Part shown: one piece after another, positions 38,466 through 51,905 of the stretch
How positions within the stretch are numbered: the stretch's first letter is position 1
Layout: each line of letters begins with the position of its first letter
Source: Leptodontidium sp. MPI-SDFR-AT-0119
Taxonomy: Eukaryota; Ascomycota; Leotiomycetes; Helotiales; Leptodontidiaceae
Length of the DNA: 64,000 nucleotides
Direction: 5' to 3'
Assembly: GCA_020726505.1 (NCBI GenBank)
Contig: JAHLEZ010000012.1
Span: 2,542,001 to 2,606,000, forward strand
Notes under the pieces: generated by a model
Told to the model about the DNA's origin: nothing
What the model saw: the letters and a program-made list of their open reading frames with translations, nothing else
Database searches by the model: none
Made by a program: the position numbers and the translations under genes

Positions 38466-41400
38466 AATACTACAAATCAATGTGAATAAGAGTCTCTCTA
38501 CTACAGAGCACGTTCTTCAGTTGGCTATAGAGCTAAATATATCAATATTAGCAATTCAGGAGCCTTGGACTATTGGTAATAATATTGACGGCTTTCGTAG
38601 CGTCTTACACCCTAGTTTTAAACAAGTGCTCCCGAATTACGGTTCTCTTAGGCCTAGAGCTTTATTTTATGTACTAGACTCAATTAGTACTACTCTAGCG
38701 CCTAGCTCACCACAAGACCCTGATTGTATTATTTTAGACTTAGTTGAGTATAAAACTCAATTAATTAATGTTTATAATGCGACTCACCCTGAGTCGGAAT
38801 CCCTTAGTAGTATTAAAACCCTACAAAGAATAGGTTTATTACCAGACTTATTCTCAAATAAAACGATATTACTAGGGGATTTTAATATACATCACCCGTG
38901 GTGGGACCCCATTACACCGCAAAGCGGTAATACAGGGGTATTATTAGACTTAATTGAAAAACACTCTTTGAGCCTATTAAATACTCCCGGGGAAGGAACG
39001 TTTTATAGACCACATATGGAGGCCCCTTCTGTATTAGACCTTACATTTGCTACTCAAGGAATAGTAAACCAAGTCGAAGATTGGCAAATATTGCCTGATC
39101 TAGGTTCAGATCACTTTGGGGTACTATTTACTATTACATTTACTTGTAGTAGTATTAGTACTAGCCCCCTAAAGGTCCCCCGATTTAATACAAAGAAAAC
39201 AGATTGGGTAAAGTTTAATAAAAGTCTTAATAATTATTTTCAGGACTTTAATTATAACCCTAATTCTAAGTATACAAATCAAGAGCTTGATGACCTAGGG
39301 GAGCTATTTACTAGGAATATAATTCAAGCGACTAAAGACTCTATTCCTAGATCTTATAAGTCAATTGCTAGTAAACCTTGGTGGAATGAGGATCTTAAAA
39401 TACTACGGAAATTAATGCAAAGATATTACCGTCTAAATAAGGCCTCAGGGTATACCCTCTACTTTCAAGAACTAAAAAATGCTAAAAACCTTTATTTTAA
39501 TACTATTAAGGTTGAAAAAAGAAAGCATTGGAATAAGTTCTTAGAAAAAGAGGATTCCCAGTCGATTTTTAAAGCTATGTCATATACCAAAAACAATACT
39601 AGCTCTCTTATACCAAGTCTTTATAATTTAGAGACTAAGGAATTAGAGTCGACTTTCCAACAAAAGTGTAATATTTTTAGAAGTACTTTATTTCCAGAAC
39701 CTCCTATTTCAGCGCCTATTGATTTAACGTCATATATAAGTAGTAATACTTGGAAATGGCCTCTTTTATCTAAAGCAGAGCTAAAGGATTCATGTACTTC
39801 AAAAATTAAGGGCAAAACCCCTGGACCTGACTTAATTACTCAAGAGATTATAATTAAAGCTTATTTAGCTATCCCAGAAGTCTTTTTTATAACTTATTCA
39901 ATACTTATAAATCAAGGGTACCACCCTAAGTGTTGGAAAGAGGCTACGGGGTTTATTCTTAAGAAACCAAAAAAACCTGATTATTCTAAACCTAAGGCAT
40001 ATAGAGTTATATCACTACTTAATTGTCTAGGTAAGGTTTCTGAAAGAATTTTAGCTAAGCGCCTAAGTTACTTAGCTGAAACAACTACTTTATTACACGA
40101 TAGTCAAATCGGTAGTAGACTTAAAAAATCAGCTATTGACGCAGCTTTACTTTTACAAACAGAAGTAGAGATTAATAAGGCAAATAAGCTTAAAACTACT
40201 ACTCTATTCCTTGACGTCAAGGGAGCTTTTGATCACGTTTCCAAGAATCGTCTTATTCAGGTTTTAACTCAATTGAAATTACCGATAAGTCTAATTTTGT
40301 GGATTTCGTCATTTTTAGAAAACCGTACTTTACAACTTGCCTTTGATAATAAATTAGAGGAATTCCAAATTGTAAATACAGGTATCCCTCAAGGGAGCCC
40401 TATTTCACCTATTTTATTCCTTATATATATTCGAGACTTATTTAAGTCTAAGAATATTAAGCCAATATCATACATGGATGATTTAGCATTAATAGCCTCT
40501 TCTAAAAGCTTTAAAAAAAATATAAGTATTTTAGAAAGAGAAGCTAGCTTATTAGTCAAATTAGGGGAAGAATATTCTATTAGCTTTGATATTGAAAAAA
40601 CAGAGCTTATTCACTTCTTTGGAAGTAAGAATACCCTTAATATTACACTTCCAAATAATACTATACTAGCTCCTAGTAAGCTAGTTAAATGGCTAGGAAT
40701 ATATTTTGATTCAAACCTTAAATTTAAGAATCATAGGTCAATTAGAGTTTCCCTTGCAAAGCAAATGTTTTATCGTATAAATCGACTCTCAAATATTACT
40801 ATTGGGCTCTCCCCGTTTGCAATTCGTCAATTATATATGGCTTGTGTTACTAGCGTAGCCGACTATGGTTCTATATTATGGTGGAAAATCAATTGCCCTA
40901 ATAAGGCTATGATTAGACCATTTCAAGCTTTACAAAACCTAGCTACTAAGAAAATATTAGGGGTCTTTAAAACAGCACCTATAATTCCATCAGAGCTTGA
41001 AGCAGCTTTACCTCCACCTAATATTAGACTAAATCATACAAGTCGGCGCTATATTCTCCGCGCCTTAAAACTTAGTAAAAAACACCCTATTAGGCTCGAA
41101 GTTGAAAAGGTTATTACAAGAGCTAATGAGGAGTATGACTTACTAGGTATTTTACCTGAGTCAATTACTACTATTTCAAGCCTAGTTCATTCAATATATC
41201 ATATAATTGACTTTAATACTTTAGAAGTAATAAGGCACTTTTATTTCCCTCCATGGGAAAGAGAAGTACCTTATATTTTTAGAATATCTAAGTTGTCTAA
41301 AGAAGACGAAGCTAAGGCTCACTTACAATACTTACAAAGTATTTGTAATAGTCGGAATACCTCTATTTATACAGACGGCTCTCAGACTCCTGAAGGGTGC

Positions 41401-42297
41401 GGAGTAGGCTATAGCGTAGCTGTTTATACACATACACAAGGATATCCCCTTATACCTACATTTACAAAAATAGGTAATTTAGGGGAGGCCGAATTAGTAT
41501 ATAACGGCGAGCTAGAAGCTATTACACAAGCCATAGAATACGCTAGTAGTACGGCGAAAGAAGGGGATAATTTTACAGTCTTTTCAGATAATCAAGCCGC
41601 TCTCTTAAGACTAAAAACTCCCTCAGATAACCCGGGGCAAAGCCAACAAATTAGAGCTATATTAGCGTCTAAGGCTATTAATAGTCTAAATGCTAGTATA
41701 ACTTTAGCTTGGGTCCCAGGTCACTCTGATATAATTGGAAATGAAAAAGCAGACAAATTAGCTAAAATAGCTACTATGTCGTCTATTAATTCTAATAATA
41801 CTTCTTTTGCGTATTTAGGAGTTAAACTAAGTAGTCAAAAGAAGAATGAAATTGGAGCTAATATAACTCAAAATATCAATTCTCAAACCCTAAAAACGTA
41901 CTCTAAAAAGTATACATGCAAAATAGCTAAAAAGCTACTTTTACCTACTAGTATTCTAAGAGAAACAAGCAGCTCTTTTTACCAATTAAAACTAGGGCAT
42001 GGATACTTAAAAGCCTACTTATATAAGCTAGGGCTAGCGTCTAATAACAAGTGTAGATGTAGTAGTATTGAAACTGCAGAACACTTATTACTTAGTTGTA
42101 AATACTATAAATTAGAGCGTAAAAAACTCTATTCTAGTATCAAAAGCAACTTAGAAATTAGGACTATTACTATTCCCGTTTTATTACATACGCAAATTGG
42201 AATTAAAGAAATACTAGTATTCTTAAAAGAGACTAGTATATGTACAAGGAAATGGCACCAAGAGAGGCTAGGGAGTGAAGAAGAAGAAGAAGATTAG
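38449..42297 (+). CDS. LINE ORF2: AP-like endonuclease, reverse transcriptase, RNase H
   Basis: 1282 residues, complete. N-terminal endonuclease/exonuclease-phosphatase domain (about 1-230) with QEPW, GDFNIHHPWW and SDHFGV. Reverse transcriptase (about 440-720) with FLDVKGAFDHV (motif A), GIPQGSPISP (motif B) and SYMDDLALIASS (motif C). RNase H (about 970-1110) with IYTDGSQTPEGCG, GELEAITQAIE, FSDNQAAL and GHSDIIGNEKADKLAK, all acidic residues kept. A C-terminal CRCSSIETAEHLLLSC zinc motif follows. It nicks target DNA and primes reverse transcription there. All catalytic residues I can check are intact, so the element could be active. The RNase H domain fits the Tad1 or I clade; in fungi Tad1 is more likely. 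Confidence 0.94.
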   Translation: MIIGLKILQINVNKSLSTTEHVLQLAIELNISILAIQEPWTIGNNIDGFRSVLHPSFKQVLPNYGSLRPRALFYVLDSISTTLAPSSPQDPDCIILDLVEYKTQLINVYNATHPESESLSSIKTLQRIGLLPDLFSNKTILLGDFNIHHPWWDPITPQSGNTGVLLDLIEKHSLSLLNTPGEGTFYRPHMEAPSVLDLTFATQGIVNQVEDWQILPDLGSDHFGVLFTITFTCSSISTSPLKVPRFNTKKTDWVKFNKSLNNYFQDFNYNPNSKYTNQELDDLGELFTRNIIQATKDSIPRSYKSIASKPWWNEDLKILRKLMQRYYRLNKASGYTLYFQELKNAKNLYFNTIKVEKRKHWNKFLEKEDSQSIFKAMSYTKNNTSSLIPSLYNLETKELESTFQQKCNIFRSTLFPEPPISAPIDLTSYISSNTWKWPLLSKAELKDSCTSKIKGKTPGPDLITQEIIIKAYLAIPEVFFITYSILINQGYHPKCWKEATGFILKKPKKPDYSKPKAYRVISLLNCLGKVSERILAKRLSYLAETTTLLHDSQIGSRLKKSAIDAALLLQTEVEINKANKLKTTTLFLDVKGAFDHVSKNRLIQVLTQLKLPISLILWISSFLENRTLQLAFDNKLEEFQIVNTGIPQGSPISPILFLIYIRDLFKSKNIKPISYMDDLALIASSKSFKKNISILEREASLLVKLGEEYSISFDIEKTELIHFFGSKNTLNITLPNNTILAPSKLVKWLGIYFDSNLKFKNHRSIRVSLAKQMFYRINRLSNITIGLSPFAIRQLYMACVTSVADYGSILWWKINCPNKAMIRPFQALQNLATKKILGVFKTAPIIPSELEAALPPPNIRLNHTSRRYILRALKLSKKHPIRLEVEKVITRANEEYDLLGILPESITTISSLVHSIYHIIDFNTLEVIRHFYFPPWEREVPYIFRISKLSKEDEAKAHLQYLQSICNSRNTSIYTDGSQTPEGCGVGYSVAVYTHTQGYPLIPTFTKIGNLGEAELVYNGELEAITQAIEYASSTAKEGDNFTVFSDNQAALLRLKTPSDNPGQSQQIRAILASKAINSLNASITLAWVPGHSDIIGNEKADKLAKIATMSSINSNNTSFAYLGVKLSSQKKNEIGANITQNINSQTLKTYSKKYTCKIAKKLLLPTSILRETSSSFYQLKLGHGYLKAYLYKLGLASNNKCRCSSIETAEHLLLSCKYYKLERKKLYSSIKSNLEIRTITIPVLLHTQIGIKEILVFLKETSICTRKWHQERLGSEEEEED

Positions 42298-44226
42298 GCT
42301 ATTAGGCCTTAATTTGTACTTTCATTTAGTTATTTCCTTTGTTTTTTTGATTTTAATTTTCTTATAAGTTATAGGGAGAATGTTCCCAAATGTACAGTCG
42401 CAGTCTAATTCGAACTGAATTTTGTATATAATAATTAGCCACGCTAGTAGACTAGCCGTGCTACATAGTTTCTAACTAATACAGCACGTTAAAAGGAAAA
42501 AAAAAAAAAAAAAAAAAAAAGTAATATTACTTAGAGTTCTTAAGTACTTAAAGAAATATCTTTATTTATATAAATTACTAAGCCTTAAAGTACTTTATAA
42601 TTACTAAGGACCTTACGGCTAAGCAGGCTTAATAGGCTAAGTTCTTTATAGACTTTTATTTTATAATTATATATTATATTAGGACGACTAATACTTTAGC
42701 TAACACCTTGTCTCGACGGGACTAAGACCTCACGGCTATAAAGGCACGCAAGCGGGCTATCCGCAGCTAATAGTTAATTCCGACTAATAAAATTAACTCG
42801 TGAGTCGCTAGCGACCTTTAGTTCTCCGCCGCCGATCTTATAGACGCTTATATTAATGTCGTAGAGACGATACCCTTAGTACTTATAGAGGCCATAATCT
42901 CGGACCACGATATTAAGACACGTGACGAGCTAGAGCTAGAGCCGGAACCCGAGCCTAATACAGGAATACTAATCGACCCAGAGACGCCTACTGCAGAGGA
43001 GCTAGACCTTAACTTTATAATAGCTTATAATATCGTAAAATACGATATTATTAATTAAGTACTCTTAGCTAATAAATCGTCCCCCTCGCTAGAGCCTCTT
43101 TAATAAAAAGCCAGGGAATAGTCACTAGATTACGAGCTAGTAAACGACAAGTTACTATTCTAAGGCCGCTTAGAAGTGCCCTTAGAGCCGCCGGAGCTTC
43201 GCACGACACTTATTCGCTATATATATTCCTAACTTTTAGTAACGTATACAGGGATTAGAAAAATAAAGGCATTACTAAGTCGTAAATATTATTAAAACGG
43301 CCTCACTATAAACATAGCTTAATACGTGGCAAACTGTAGTTATTCTTAACAAAAGGCTCGTAAGGATAAAACTCCTGTTTTTTTATACCCCTTACTAATC
43401 CCTGCTCGGCCGTATTAACATCTTACGATAAACTTTACGAAGCTACTACTAGACAAGTACGGCTATAACTTCGCTATAGTTATTGTCGATTGCTTGTTTA
43501 AGAAACCGGTCTTAATACCTTATAACGATATAATTATTATTAAAGGTATAATTATTCTCTTCCTCGTCTATTAAACTCGACACTTTAATATACTAGACTT
43601 TATTATCTCGGACCAAGGACTTTAGTTCGTCTCCTCCTTTTAGAAGGAGTACTGTCGTATCCTCAGGACTAAGGTAAAGCTAACGACGGCGTATAACCCA
43701 AACGTCGACGATTAAATAAAAGTAACGAATTAATATATTAAATAACGGCTTCGTCTCTTTTATTATTATTATTAAGACAATTAGAGCGACTTCTTATTAA
43801 TTATAAACATTACTTAATTAACGTTACTACACGAGTCCTTAAGTCGCCTGTCCCCTTTCTAATTACTTAACGGCGTTAAGATAAGGACTTTCTAAGACTT
43901 AGTTAACTTAAAGCCTCCGGTTACGGTAATAGAGAAGCTTAATCGTGAAGAGGCCCTTTAAGTAGTACTATAAATAAAAGAGGTTATAAAAGTCGCACAA
44001 TTGTCCTTTAAAGATTAATAAGAGAAAATAAAACAACTAACGAATCGTAGGCGATACGCTATTAACTAAGACATTAGCGACTTAGTATTAGTTAATACTC
44101 GGAACTAAAACGTTAACCGACTTTTAAGGAAATTGTTTAATAAGTAGTACGGCCTTATTAAGGTAATCGCTAAGGAAAAAGAGAGCTAAAGAGTTAAGTT
44201 ACTAAAAGACTAGTTAATTTACCCTG

Positions 44227-44411
44227 TGTCGTGCAGGCACGGGCTGATGCTCGGTTAGCTGCGCGCTACGCTAGATATGGTTTCTGCCACGTTATACCGC
44301 TTTTAAGAGAATAATGTGTTCCCTTGATTTCCTTATATATTCTAAAGAACAATTAACTACTTTAATTCTCCTTACGTTAATTACAAGGCTCTATTCTACT
44401 TTTATACTATA
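44227..44411 (+). repeat. 5' LTR of the copia element (185 bp)
   Basis: TGTCGTGCAGG to ATACTATA. Differs from the 3' LTR only by transitions; nearly all the changed bases are in this copy. Confidence 0.92.
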
Positions 44412-47400
44412 GTTATAAGCCCTGTGACGAAGCTATTAAGTTAGTATTCTTCCTTTTGTACTTTATAAATTTAAATAAAGCTATTAACGTAGAATTAGTA
44501 AGTAACAAACAACGTCAGCGCTTCCTACTTATTAACAAGTGTAATTCACACCGCTATTTCCTTTTAACCTCTCTAGAAAAGGGTAAATCGAGCACCTGTA
44601 CTCGATATTCTCTTCTCCTCTTTAATAAATCCATCGAACCCTTAAGAGAGTAGCCCTCTCTTCGCTATAGCAGACTTAACTTTAGTCTCTTCCTTTAATA
44701 ATCGAACGCCGCTTAATTACGATAGGCAAACTTGGACTCTATAGTATTAAGCCTTTAAATCCTTTTATATCTTTTATAAGGTATAGACGTCAGTTAATCT
44801 AGAATTACTAGTCGCTCTAAATATCCTCGAAAACGAGCCTTAAGCATAAATAATCGACTAAGTGAAGGCATAATAAGACAAAGAGGCTCTCGATTTCAAC
44901 TTTAGGGAGTAAATAAAGTAAAATAGAGATTAACGAGTACTTAAACTTAAGGGACTTAAATTAAGTATAATACCTCTTATACTATTTAACGTTATTATAA
45001 TTACTTTAATATATACTACTTTAATAAGGGAATATACTATAAAACACGCACAATAGTCAGAAAAGGCTCGGGCTTATAAAGTAATATATAAGTGGATTTA
45101 AGAGACAATTAATCTTTCGATTTATTAAAGTGCTATTTGAGAATGTGAGATTAAAGAGGAACAAAGAGTAAAAGAGTAACTTAATAAAATAACAGACGAA
45201 TTAAACGACCCACGATCTTAGACTCTATAAATATTCCTTAAGGTATTAAAGAGAGATTACGCCCCTTTAGAAATAAGTAATATTACTAAAGCTTAAGTTA
45301 AATATAAAGAGAAGCTCGAAATCGTTAAAATAAGACGAGTTAATCCTAAGGTGTGGATTTAAGAGTGGCGATTAGCTTACTAAGATGCTTTATTATACAA
45401 TATTCTAGACGTTAAGGGCCCCTTAACGATTATTAACTTTATTAAGACAGTACAAAAAAAGCTCGCACTTAAATAGGCCTACGAACGACTATCTGAAGTC
45501 CTTAGAGACAATACTCTTAAGGTTATTCACAAGTATACGTTACTTTAATACGTTAATTAGTTATCGGCGCTTAATAAAGAGTCTTTTACGGCTATTAGAA
45601 GAAATAAGACAGTTAGATTATACGTTATACTTAGAGGGAGATTAGATACTCTAGGAGTACTATTAGTACTAAGGACTCCTTCGCTAAATACCTCGCTTAA
45701 CACTTGCCTTTATAAAGTAGGCTCTCACTAACATAAAGCGATCGAGTGTTATAGACTTTAATATTATTATGACGGCTTAATTAGGGACAAACTATACAAC
45801 TTATTATTTACGAAAGAAATTAAGGAAACCTAAATTAAGCTTAAAAAGGAGTTTCTTAACCTCAAACGAGTAATCGGCAAGAAAAGGTAGAGACAAGTAG
45901 TAGTAAAGGAAATTACTAAGGGAATAACCTCTAAAAACTCCTCGTCCTCTTTAATAACCTCGGCAAAAGCCTTAAAACTACTAAAGTATCCTAGTAATAT
46001 TAATATATATATAATTAGTCTAGAGTTACTCAATAAGGCTCTCACTACCTCAAGAATTTACGCTACTATCGATATAAATCGACACCCGCTCTTAGAGAAC
46101 ACCTTACTTAATAACGGCGCTGCCACTTATTTAGTTAATTCGGTTGTTCTATTAGAGCCTAGAACCTTTGTTAAATTAACTAACGATAATAGTATTAAAG
46201 CCGGAACGTCGAGCCTTATAGTTAAGGGTCGAGGTACTCGTGTTTTTAAGGGTGCTCTTAATGGCCCTAATGGACTAAATACTAAAGACTTGAGGCTCTC
46301 TGACGTCGCTGTCGTCGAAGGATTTAATATTAATATTATTTCAGAAGCTTATTTATTAAAGGCTAGACTTTAGTATAATAGGTTAGACTACACGTTACGC
46401 GTTAGATTAGCTGAGAAGAGTATTGTGTTGAAGTAATTAGAGCGACAGTTTAACTTAACTTTCTTTAAATATAAGCCTTTTAATTACTTTTCAGCTCCCG
46501 TAATAGCTTTTAACTCTCTGATTCGCCTAACTTATACCTTTTTAATATTCCCTACGCTTTAAAGGAGTATTTAGTAAGGCTTTTAATTAAGTCGACGATA
46601 TTTAAGACTACGGCTAGACGACGTTAGGTTATAGTACTTACGGGTAAGGCACTTAGGGAAGGAAGCGTTAGAGAATTTAGTCAAAAATGCGCGTAACGTC
46701 GAGATCTTAGGCACTACTTAAATTAAGTGTAAAGAGTACTCTTTAATTATTACGTAGTAAGTCGTTAGTCGAAGACCTTTAGAGAGAACAACTACCCGGC
46801 CTTTTTATCGCATTTCTTGGGACTTATTCGACTTCCCTGTCGGATTTAATAAGAATAGCTAACTCTTATTAATTAAAGACTAATATAATAAGAAATTCTA
46901 TAAATAACTCTTGAAAAACAAAGGGTTAATCGTTATCTTAAGAGTTCTTAAACTATTTAAGGCGTGAATAAGACGTTAATTCGGACTCTCGATTTACAAA
47001 ATACGCTAAGATAACAATATATCGGTTATAAGAATTAATAGATTAACCGAGTACAAAAAGTAATATACAGAGAATAATATTAATATTAAGGGTACCCCTT
47101 TATATATATACTAACTTAATAGGGGAACTAAGTATATAGGCAAGGAAATCATCGAAAAGTCTATTAAGATGCGCCTTTTAATAAACTTACTAAAAGAACT
47201 TTAGACGGAAGTAATTATAGCGGTAATTACTTTATATAATATAAGTCTAATTACTTAGAAAGGCTTTAAGAGTCTAAATGAAATCTTCTATACTTAGTTT
47301 AGGCAATATTTTCGGTACTACGACCTTAAGCTTATTTAGAAGTTCACTACTGATATACGACCTAACTAAAGTAATATATAAGTATATAGCTGTAGAGCCT

Positions 47401-50400
47401 TCCCTATGATCAAGGACCGAGAGGCTCTTCAATAAAAGAGAGCATTCAAAGTCAACTTAAGAGCGCACCTTAAATACCTAGTAAGATACGTCTCGTCTAA
47501 TATATATAAAGTCTAAGTACTTTAATTATAGTGTGTAATAATAACTTAAAACGTTACTTTCAACAAATCCCTCTTTTATTTAGGCTCTCTAAACGTAGAG
47601 AAAGTAGTCAGCTAGTCACGCTTAATATTAAGAGATCTTACTAAAATATTAAAAGAAGAGGAGGGACCCTAAGACGCTAGAACCGATATAATTAATCGAC
47701 TAAGCGCACTCGACATACTAGAATTAATAACAAATACTACTTTAGAAAAGAAATAACTAAGCTAAGTAATAAGTTCTGTGGAAACTACTGAGTTTATAAC
47801 CTCGGGGGTGCCACAGCCTTTAATTAAGCTTTTAATTACGGGGGTAAAGTAATTAATATTACTCTTAGAAAAGTCAAGATTAATAAAACTCGTTAATAAA
47901 AACTCGGGGGTAAAACAATTAAGGAAGAGTACTAGACTTCTTACTCACAAGTACCTTAATTAAGTCTCAAAATAAGTCGACAAATTAAGACAGTTAGTGT
48001 CTTAAAATACAACTAAGAGAGATGTCTTATATAATATACTAAACTTTAAGAGAAATATAAAAGTTAAGCGCTAATTAATACTACAAGTTATTATATACTC
48101 TTAAGGGCCACACGACTGAGAGCGCAGTCTCAAGCGTCAGGGAGCACTTACTTAAGGTGCCGGCCTTAAGTAATTAAAAGCTCCGCCTTAAGTAATAAAA
48201 TATAAGGAGTATCTTAACTCGTTAGACTTAAGAGAAGAATTAAGTATAAAGTAATACTTACTACTTTTAGCCTTAACTAATAATAACTTACTTAAACTTT
48301 TATAGAGGAAGAGGGTAGAAGATTAAGTAACTAGCGACGGTCGAAAGACCCAAGTTAGTAGTAAGATTACGAAACCGAATCGAAGCGTCTACACAGTAAC
48401 TATTAGAGAGCTAATTACAGAATTATTAAACCCGTCAAGTAACCGTGAGTATTTAAAGGACTTTCTAAGGACCTTTTAGCTTAGTTAAGAACTAGTATAA
48501 AGAGACGGGAAAGACTTAAGTATAATCTACGCTATTATCTCAGCGTCTATTCTTAAAAATATCGAGATTCGACAACTAATTAATCTCCCACGAATACACT
48601 AATCTTAATTACTAAAGGACTTATTAAATTAGAGAGACCTTAAGGATTACCCTCTAAGAGAGTACTTCTAAGCTGACGTAATTAAGGAAATCACTAACTT
48701 AAAGTCGTGTAATTACTAAAGAGTCGTTAAATAAAGCTTTGTTACTAAATAACTAATACTATTAAAATAAGTATTTCACGCTAAGGTCGATTCTTTAGGG
48801 TATTTGACTAGGTATCGCTCGTGAATTATTATTAGAGGGGATTTACAACTCGAAACGTCAATTCTCTTAATATACGCGGCCACTTTAGCTGCTCGCTCTT
48901 TTAAGACCGTTATAATAATAGTAGCTTAATTTGATTTAGAGATAATCTAATTTAATATTATTAACGCCTTTATTAACGCTAAACGAAGCGAATCGAGTGC
49001 TCGTGTACGTTACTACTTATTAGACGGATTTAAATAAGACGGTATAGTAATAGAGGTTAATCGTGCACTTTATAGACTTAAAGACTTACTAGTACTATAG
49101 TACGGAGACTTTACCGGAACCTTGTCAAAGTTAAGGTTAATCCCCTGCAAGGAGGAGCCTTATATCTTTATAAACGAGTAACGCTTAGTCTTTGTTATCT
49201 TTTATGTCGACGATATTTAAGTGTTATATTACGCTTTAGCCTTTAAAGACGCTCAACTTATAATTAAGGGTTTATATATAGTATACGAGCTTACTAGAGG
49301 TAAACTAATAAAGTAGTTTTTAAGTGTTTATATTATTAAAGATTATTAAGCGAAAACTATTTCTTTAGTACACGACACTTATATTGAAAAGGTTACTTTA
49401 CGATTTGATTTAGTAAATGGAAATTACTTAAGTACTCTATTACCTTAAGGTGAGCTACTAAAGAATTAAGGGTAAGTAACCCCAGCTCAAATTAAGGAGT
49501 ATTAAGAGAAGGTTAACTTAGTACTTTACACGGTAATTATATTGCGCGTAGACGTTACGTTTATAGCTTTAAGACTTTCTTACTTCTTAATTAACCCCTC
49601 TTTAGAGTACCTTACGGCAGTTAATTAGATTATTTATTACTTCTTCGGAACCTGATTTTTGGCGATTACTTACAGTTATAAGTTACGCGACTCTCAGCTT
49701 ATTATAGCTTCAGATACTTTATTTATAAACGATCTTAATACTAGGCGCTCTTTTAATAGTTATATTATAATACTTTTTAGAGGTTTAATTTTATAAAGAG
49801 CGGCTTTATAAGATATAGTCACTACTTCGACTACATAAGCTAAGCTTTTAGGCGTTAAGCGCACGACTAAGGAGATTATAACTTTATAGTGTTTCTTTTA
49901 AGAGTTACGTCTTAAGTTAAAGAAAATTTAAAGAATCTTCTACGACAATTAATAAATAATATAATTAATTATTAAGGAAAATTAATATATTTTTACTAAG
50001 TTACGCCACGTTAATATTTAAAATATATAATTACGCTAAGAGTTTTAAAAGGGCACTTTTTTAGTTAAATATTTACTTATAAGTTATATGCCTACTAATA
50101 GACTTATAAAGAACCTCCCCCGGCAGAAATTTGAGGTTTTTATTACTCTCATTAACTTAGTAGATGTTCGTGCTTAATTAGAGTAATTCACTTTAAAAGC
50201 TTTACTTTAAAGCCGGCTTTTATATACGTTTTTTACTTTTCTTTTATTATAAGGGTAATTTAATTATAAGCTTACCCTGTGAATATATAATGTATTTTCT
50301 TATATATTTATTATTCTTCTGTAAATTCTCTTACTATTTTATTTACTTAGAGAGTAATTGAGCTTAGGGGTAAAATACACGGTATTTAAAAGACTTAATT

Positions 50401-50499
50401 ACTTTTAATAATTATTTAATTCTATAGTAAAAAGCAGCGTAAGAAAGTAGTTATAAGGGGACACTTAGTTATTTAAAGGTTCTTAAGCCTCGCCGAACA

Positions 50500-51435
50500 C
50501 AAAAAACGAGTAACTTATATAATTAAAAGGCTTAAAACCTCCTGAACTAAGTCACTTAACGCACTAATAATCACCTTAATAAGCTCCTTAACTCAAGTAG
50601 CTTAAGCTTCTTACTTTAGTGTAAGAGTAACTCTAGGAGGCTTATTAATTATTAGGGCCTAGAAAGTAATAAGACTAGTACTAATACTAGCGGCCGTAAT
50701 AGTAGCTCTACTAGCTCCACTTATAGCTATAATAAGAGCAGTAGCCGCAGGAGTAACAAGAGAAGCTAGAGTTGCTCCCTAAGGAGTCTCCTTACTACCC
50801 TCTAACTTTAAAGAGGTCTTAACGTAGAGAGTAGCCGTGGCTATACTTAAAGCACGACTGGCTCTATTAGTAGTTTTACTAGTAATAACTTGACCCTTAA
50901 GGGCCGCAAAAACCGGAGCTCTTAACCGCTTAAGCTCTTAGGGAAATCAGTAATTACACGCTAAAAAAGGAACAACTAAGGGAATTTACTTTATCGCCCG
51001 CGTTATTTAAGAGCGTAGTGTAATAAAGGAGGAAGGGGGCCTAGGTAGTAAAGGGAGTAGCCTTATATAAGTGGCCTGACAAGTAGGCGAAATAGCGAGT
51101 ACCCCGACTAACGACATTGAAGTACTCGCCAGTGCTTTTAGTTTAAAGGGCACTATTAATATAACTCAAGCAAATAACCGCACACTTAATTCCCTTGACA
51201 CGAGGGGCACGGGCAGCACGAGGAGCAGCCGCGGGAGCAGCCTTAATAGCCTTAGTAGCCTTCTTAAAGGCGGTCTTCTTCTTGGCCTTAGCTTATTACA
51301 ATTAATAAGTTACACTTAAATTAGTAAATTCTTTAAATTAATAATTAACGATTAACAAACTTTAACTTAATAACTTATAGCGGCAGTAACACGCTTAGCC
51401 TTAACGGCCTTAGTAAATCGCTTGGAGACACCCAT
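50500..51435 (-). pseudogene. antisense accessory gene relic inside the copia element
   Basis: Minus-strand start ATG at 51435 opens MGVSKRFTKAVKAKRVTAA (exon 51379-51435). The donor then reads ATAAGT (GTAAGT with one G-to-A), with an intron to about 51287. The next frame begins AKKKTAFKKATKAIKAAP and is rich in Lys, Ala, Arg and Pro. Broken by TAA/TAG at former Gln codons, it continues through an SRGTRYFAYLSGHLYKAT segment, and a later frame ends in an amphipathic segment near VKELIKVIISALSDL (about 50600). The basic, Ala/Pro-rich start resembles linker-histone-like tails but I cannot name the family. A more decayed copy sits in the same place in the relic at 3636-4867, so it is part of the element family. 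Function unknown. Confidence 0.6.
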
Positions 51436-51571
51436 TTTAAAAATAGGAGTAATTAATTAATTAATTAATTAATTGATTAATTATTTAATTAGTTGATTAA
51501 TTAGTAGATCGAAAGGTCGATCTGTATGTGTTGTGGAGAGGTTGCAGGACTAAGAATCAAGTGGGGGATGC

Positions 51572-51905
51572 TATAAGAATACTAGCCATATGCGAGCCTA
51601 ATAACCGATGCGAGCCTTTGATACAAAGCTAGTAACTTGATACAAAGCCAATAACTGATGCGAGCCTCTGATACAAAGCTAGTAACCTGATACAAAGCTA
51701 ATAACCGATGCGAGCCTCTGATACAAAGCTAGTAACTTGATACGAAGCTAATAACCGATGCGAGCCTCTGATACAAAGCTAGTAACTTGATACAAAGCTA
51801 ATAACCGATGCGAGAGCTTAGTACTCGGTACTCAAAGTAGTTATATAGACCTAGAAATGCCCCCTCAATAGAATCATCATTCACACCATCATTCTCTATT
51901 TTACA
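51572..51905 (-). repeat. solo LTR of family X with minisatellite, inserted in copia
   Basis: On the plus strand runs TATAAGAATACTAGCC to TCTATTTTACA, flanked by GATGC on both sides (51567-51571, 51906-51910). Contains alternating 19-bp CTAGTAACTTGATACAAAG units and CCGATGCGAGCC spacers over about 51595-51815. Reverse complement of 22569-22877 with a different arrangement of units. Little RIP damage. Confidence 0.85.

Larger units (their letters stand above)
36737..42520 (+). mobile_element. full-length Tad1/I-type LINE, not RIP-damaged
   Basis: About 5.8 kb from a 5' UTR (36737-36875) through two long open frames to a 3' UTR and a tail of 24 A's (about 42497-42520). AAGTAATATTACT is duplicated on both sides (36724-36736; right copy ends 42531). 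The target is inside gypsy B, and gypsy A shows the site without it. Both ORFs lack premature stops, in strong contrast to the RIPped host element. The 3' UTR recurs in the truncated copy at 55351. Confidence 0.93.

Noticed and set aside
50500..51435. Antisense lysine-rich frame considered as a histone H1 or H2 gene
   Set aside because: Only the basic Ala/Pro-rich start resembles a linker-histone tail; no globular histone fold can be read, and it lies in a repeated element.
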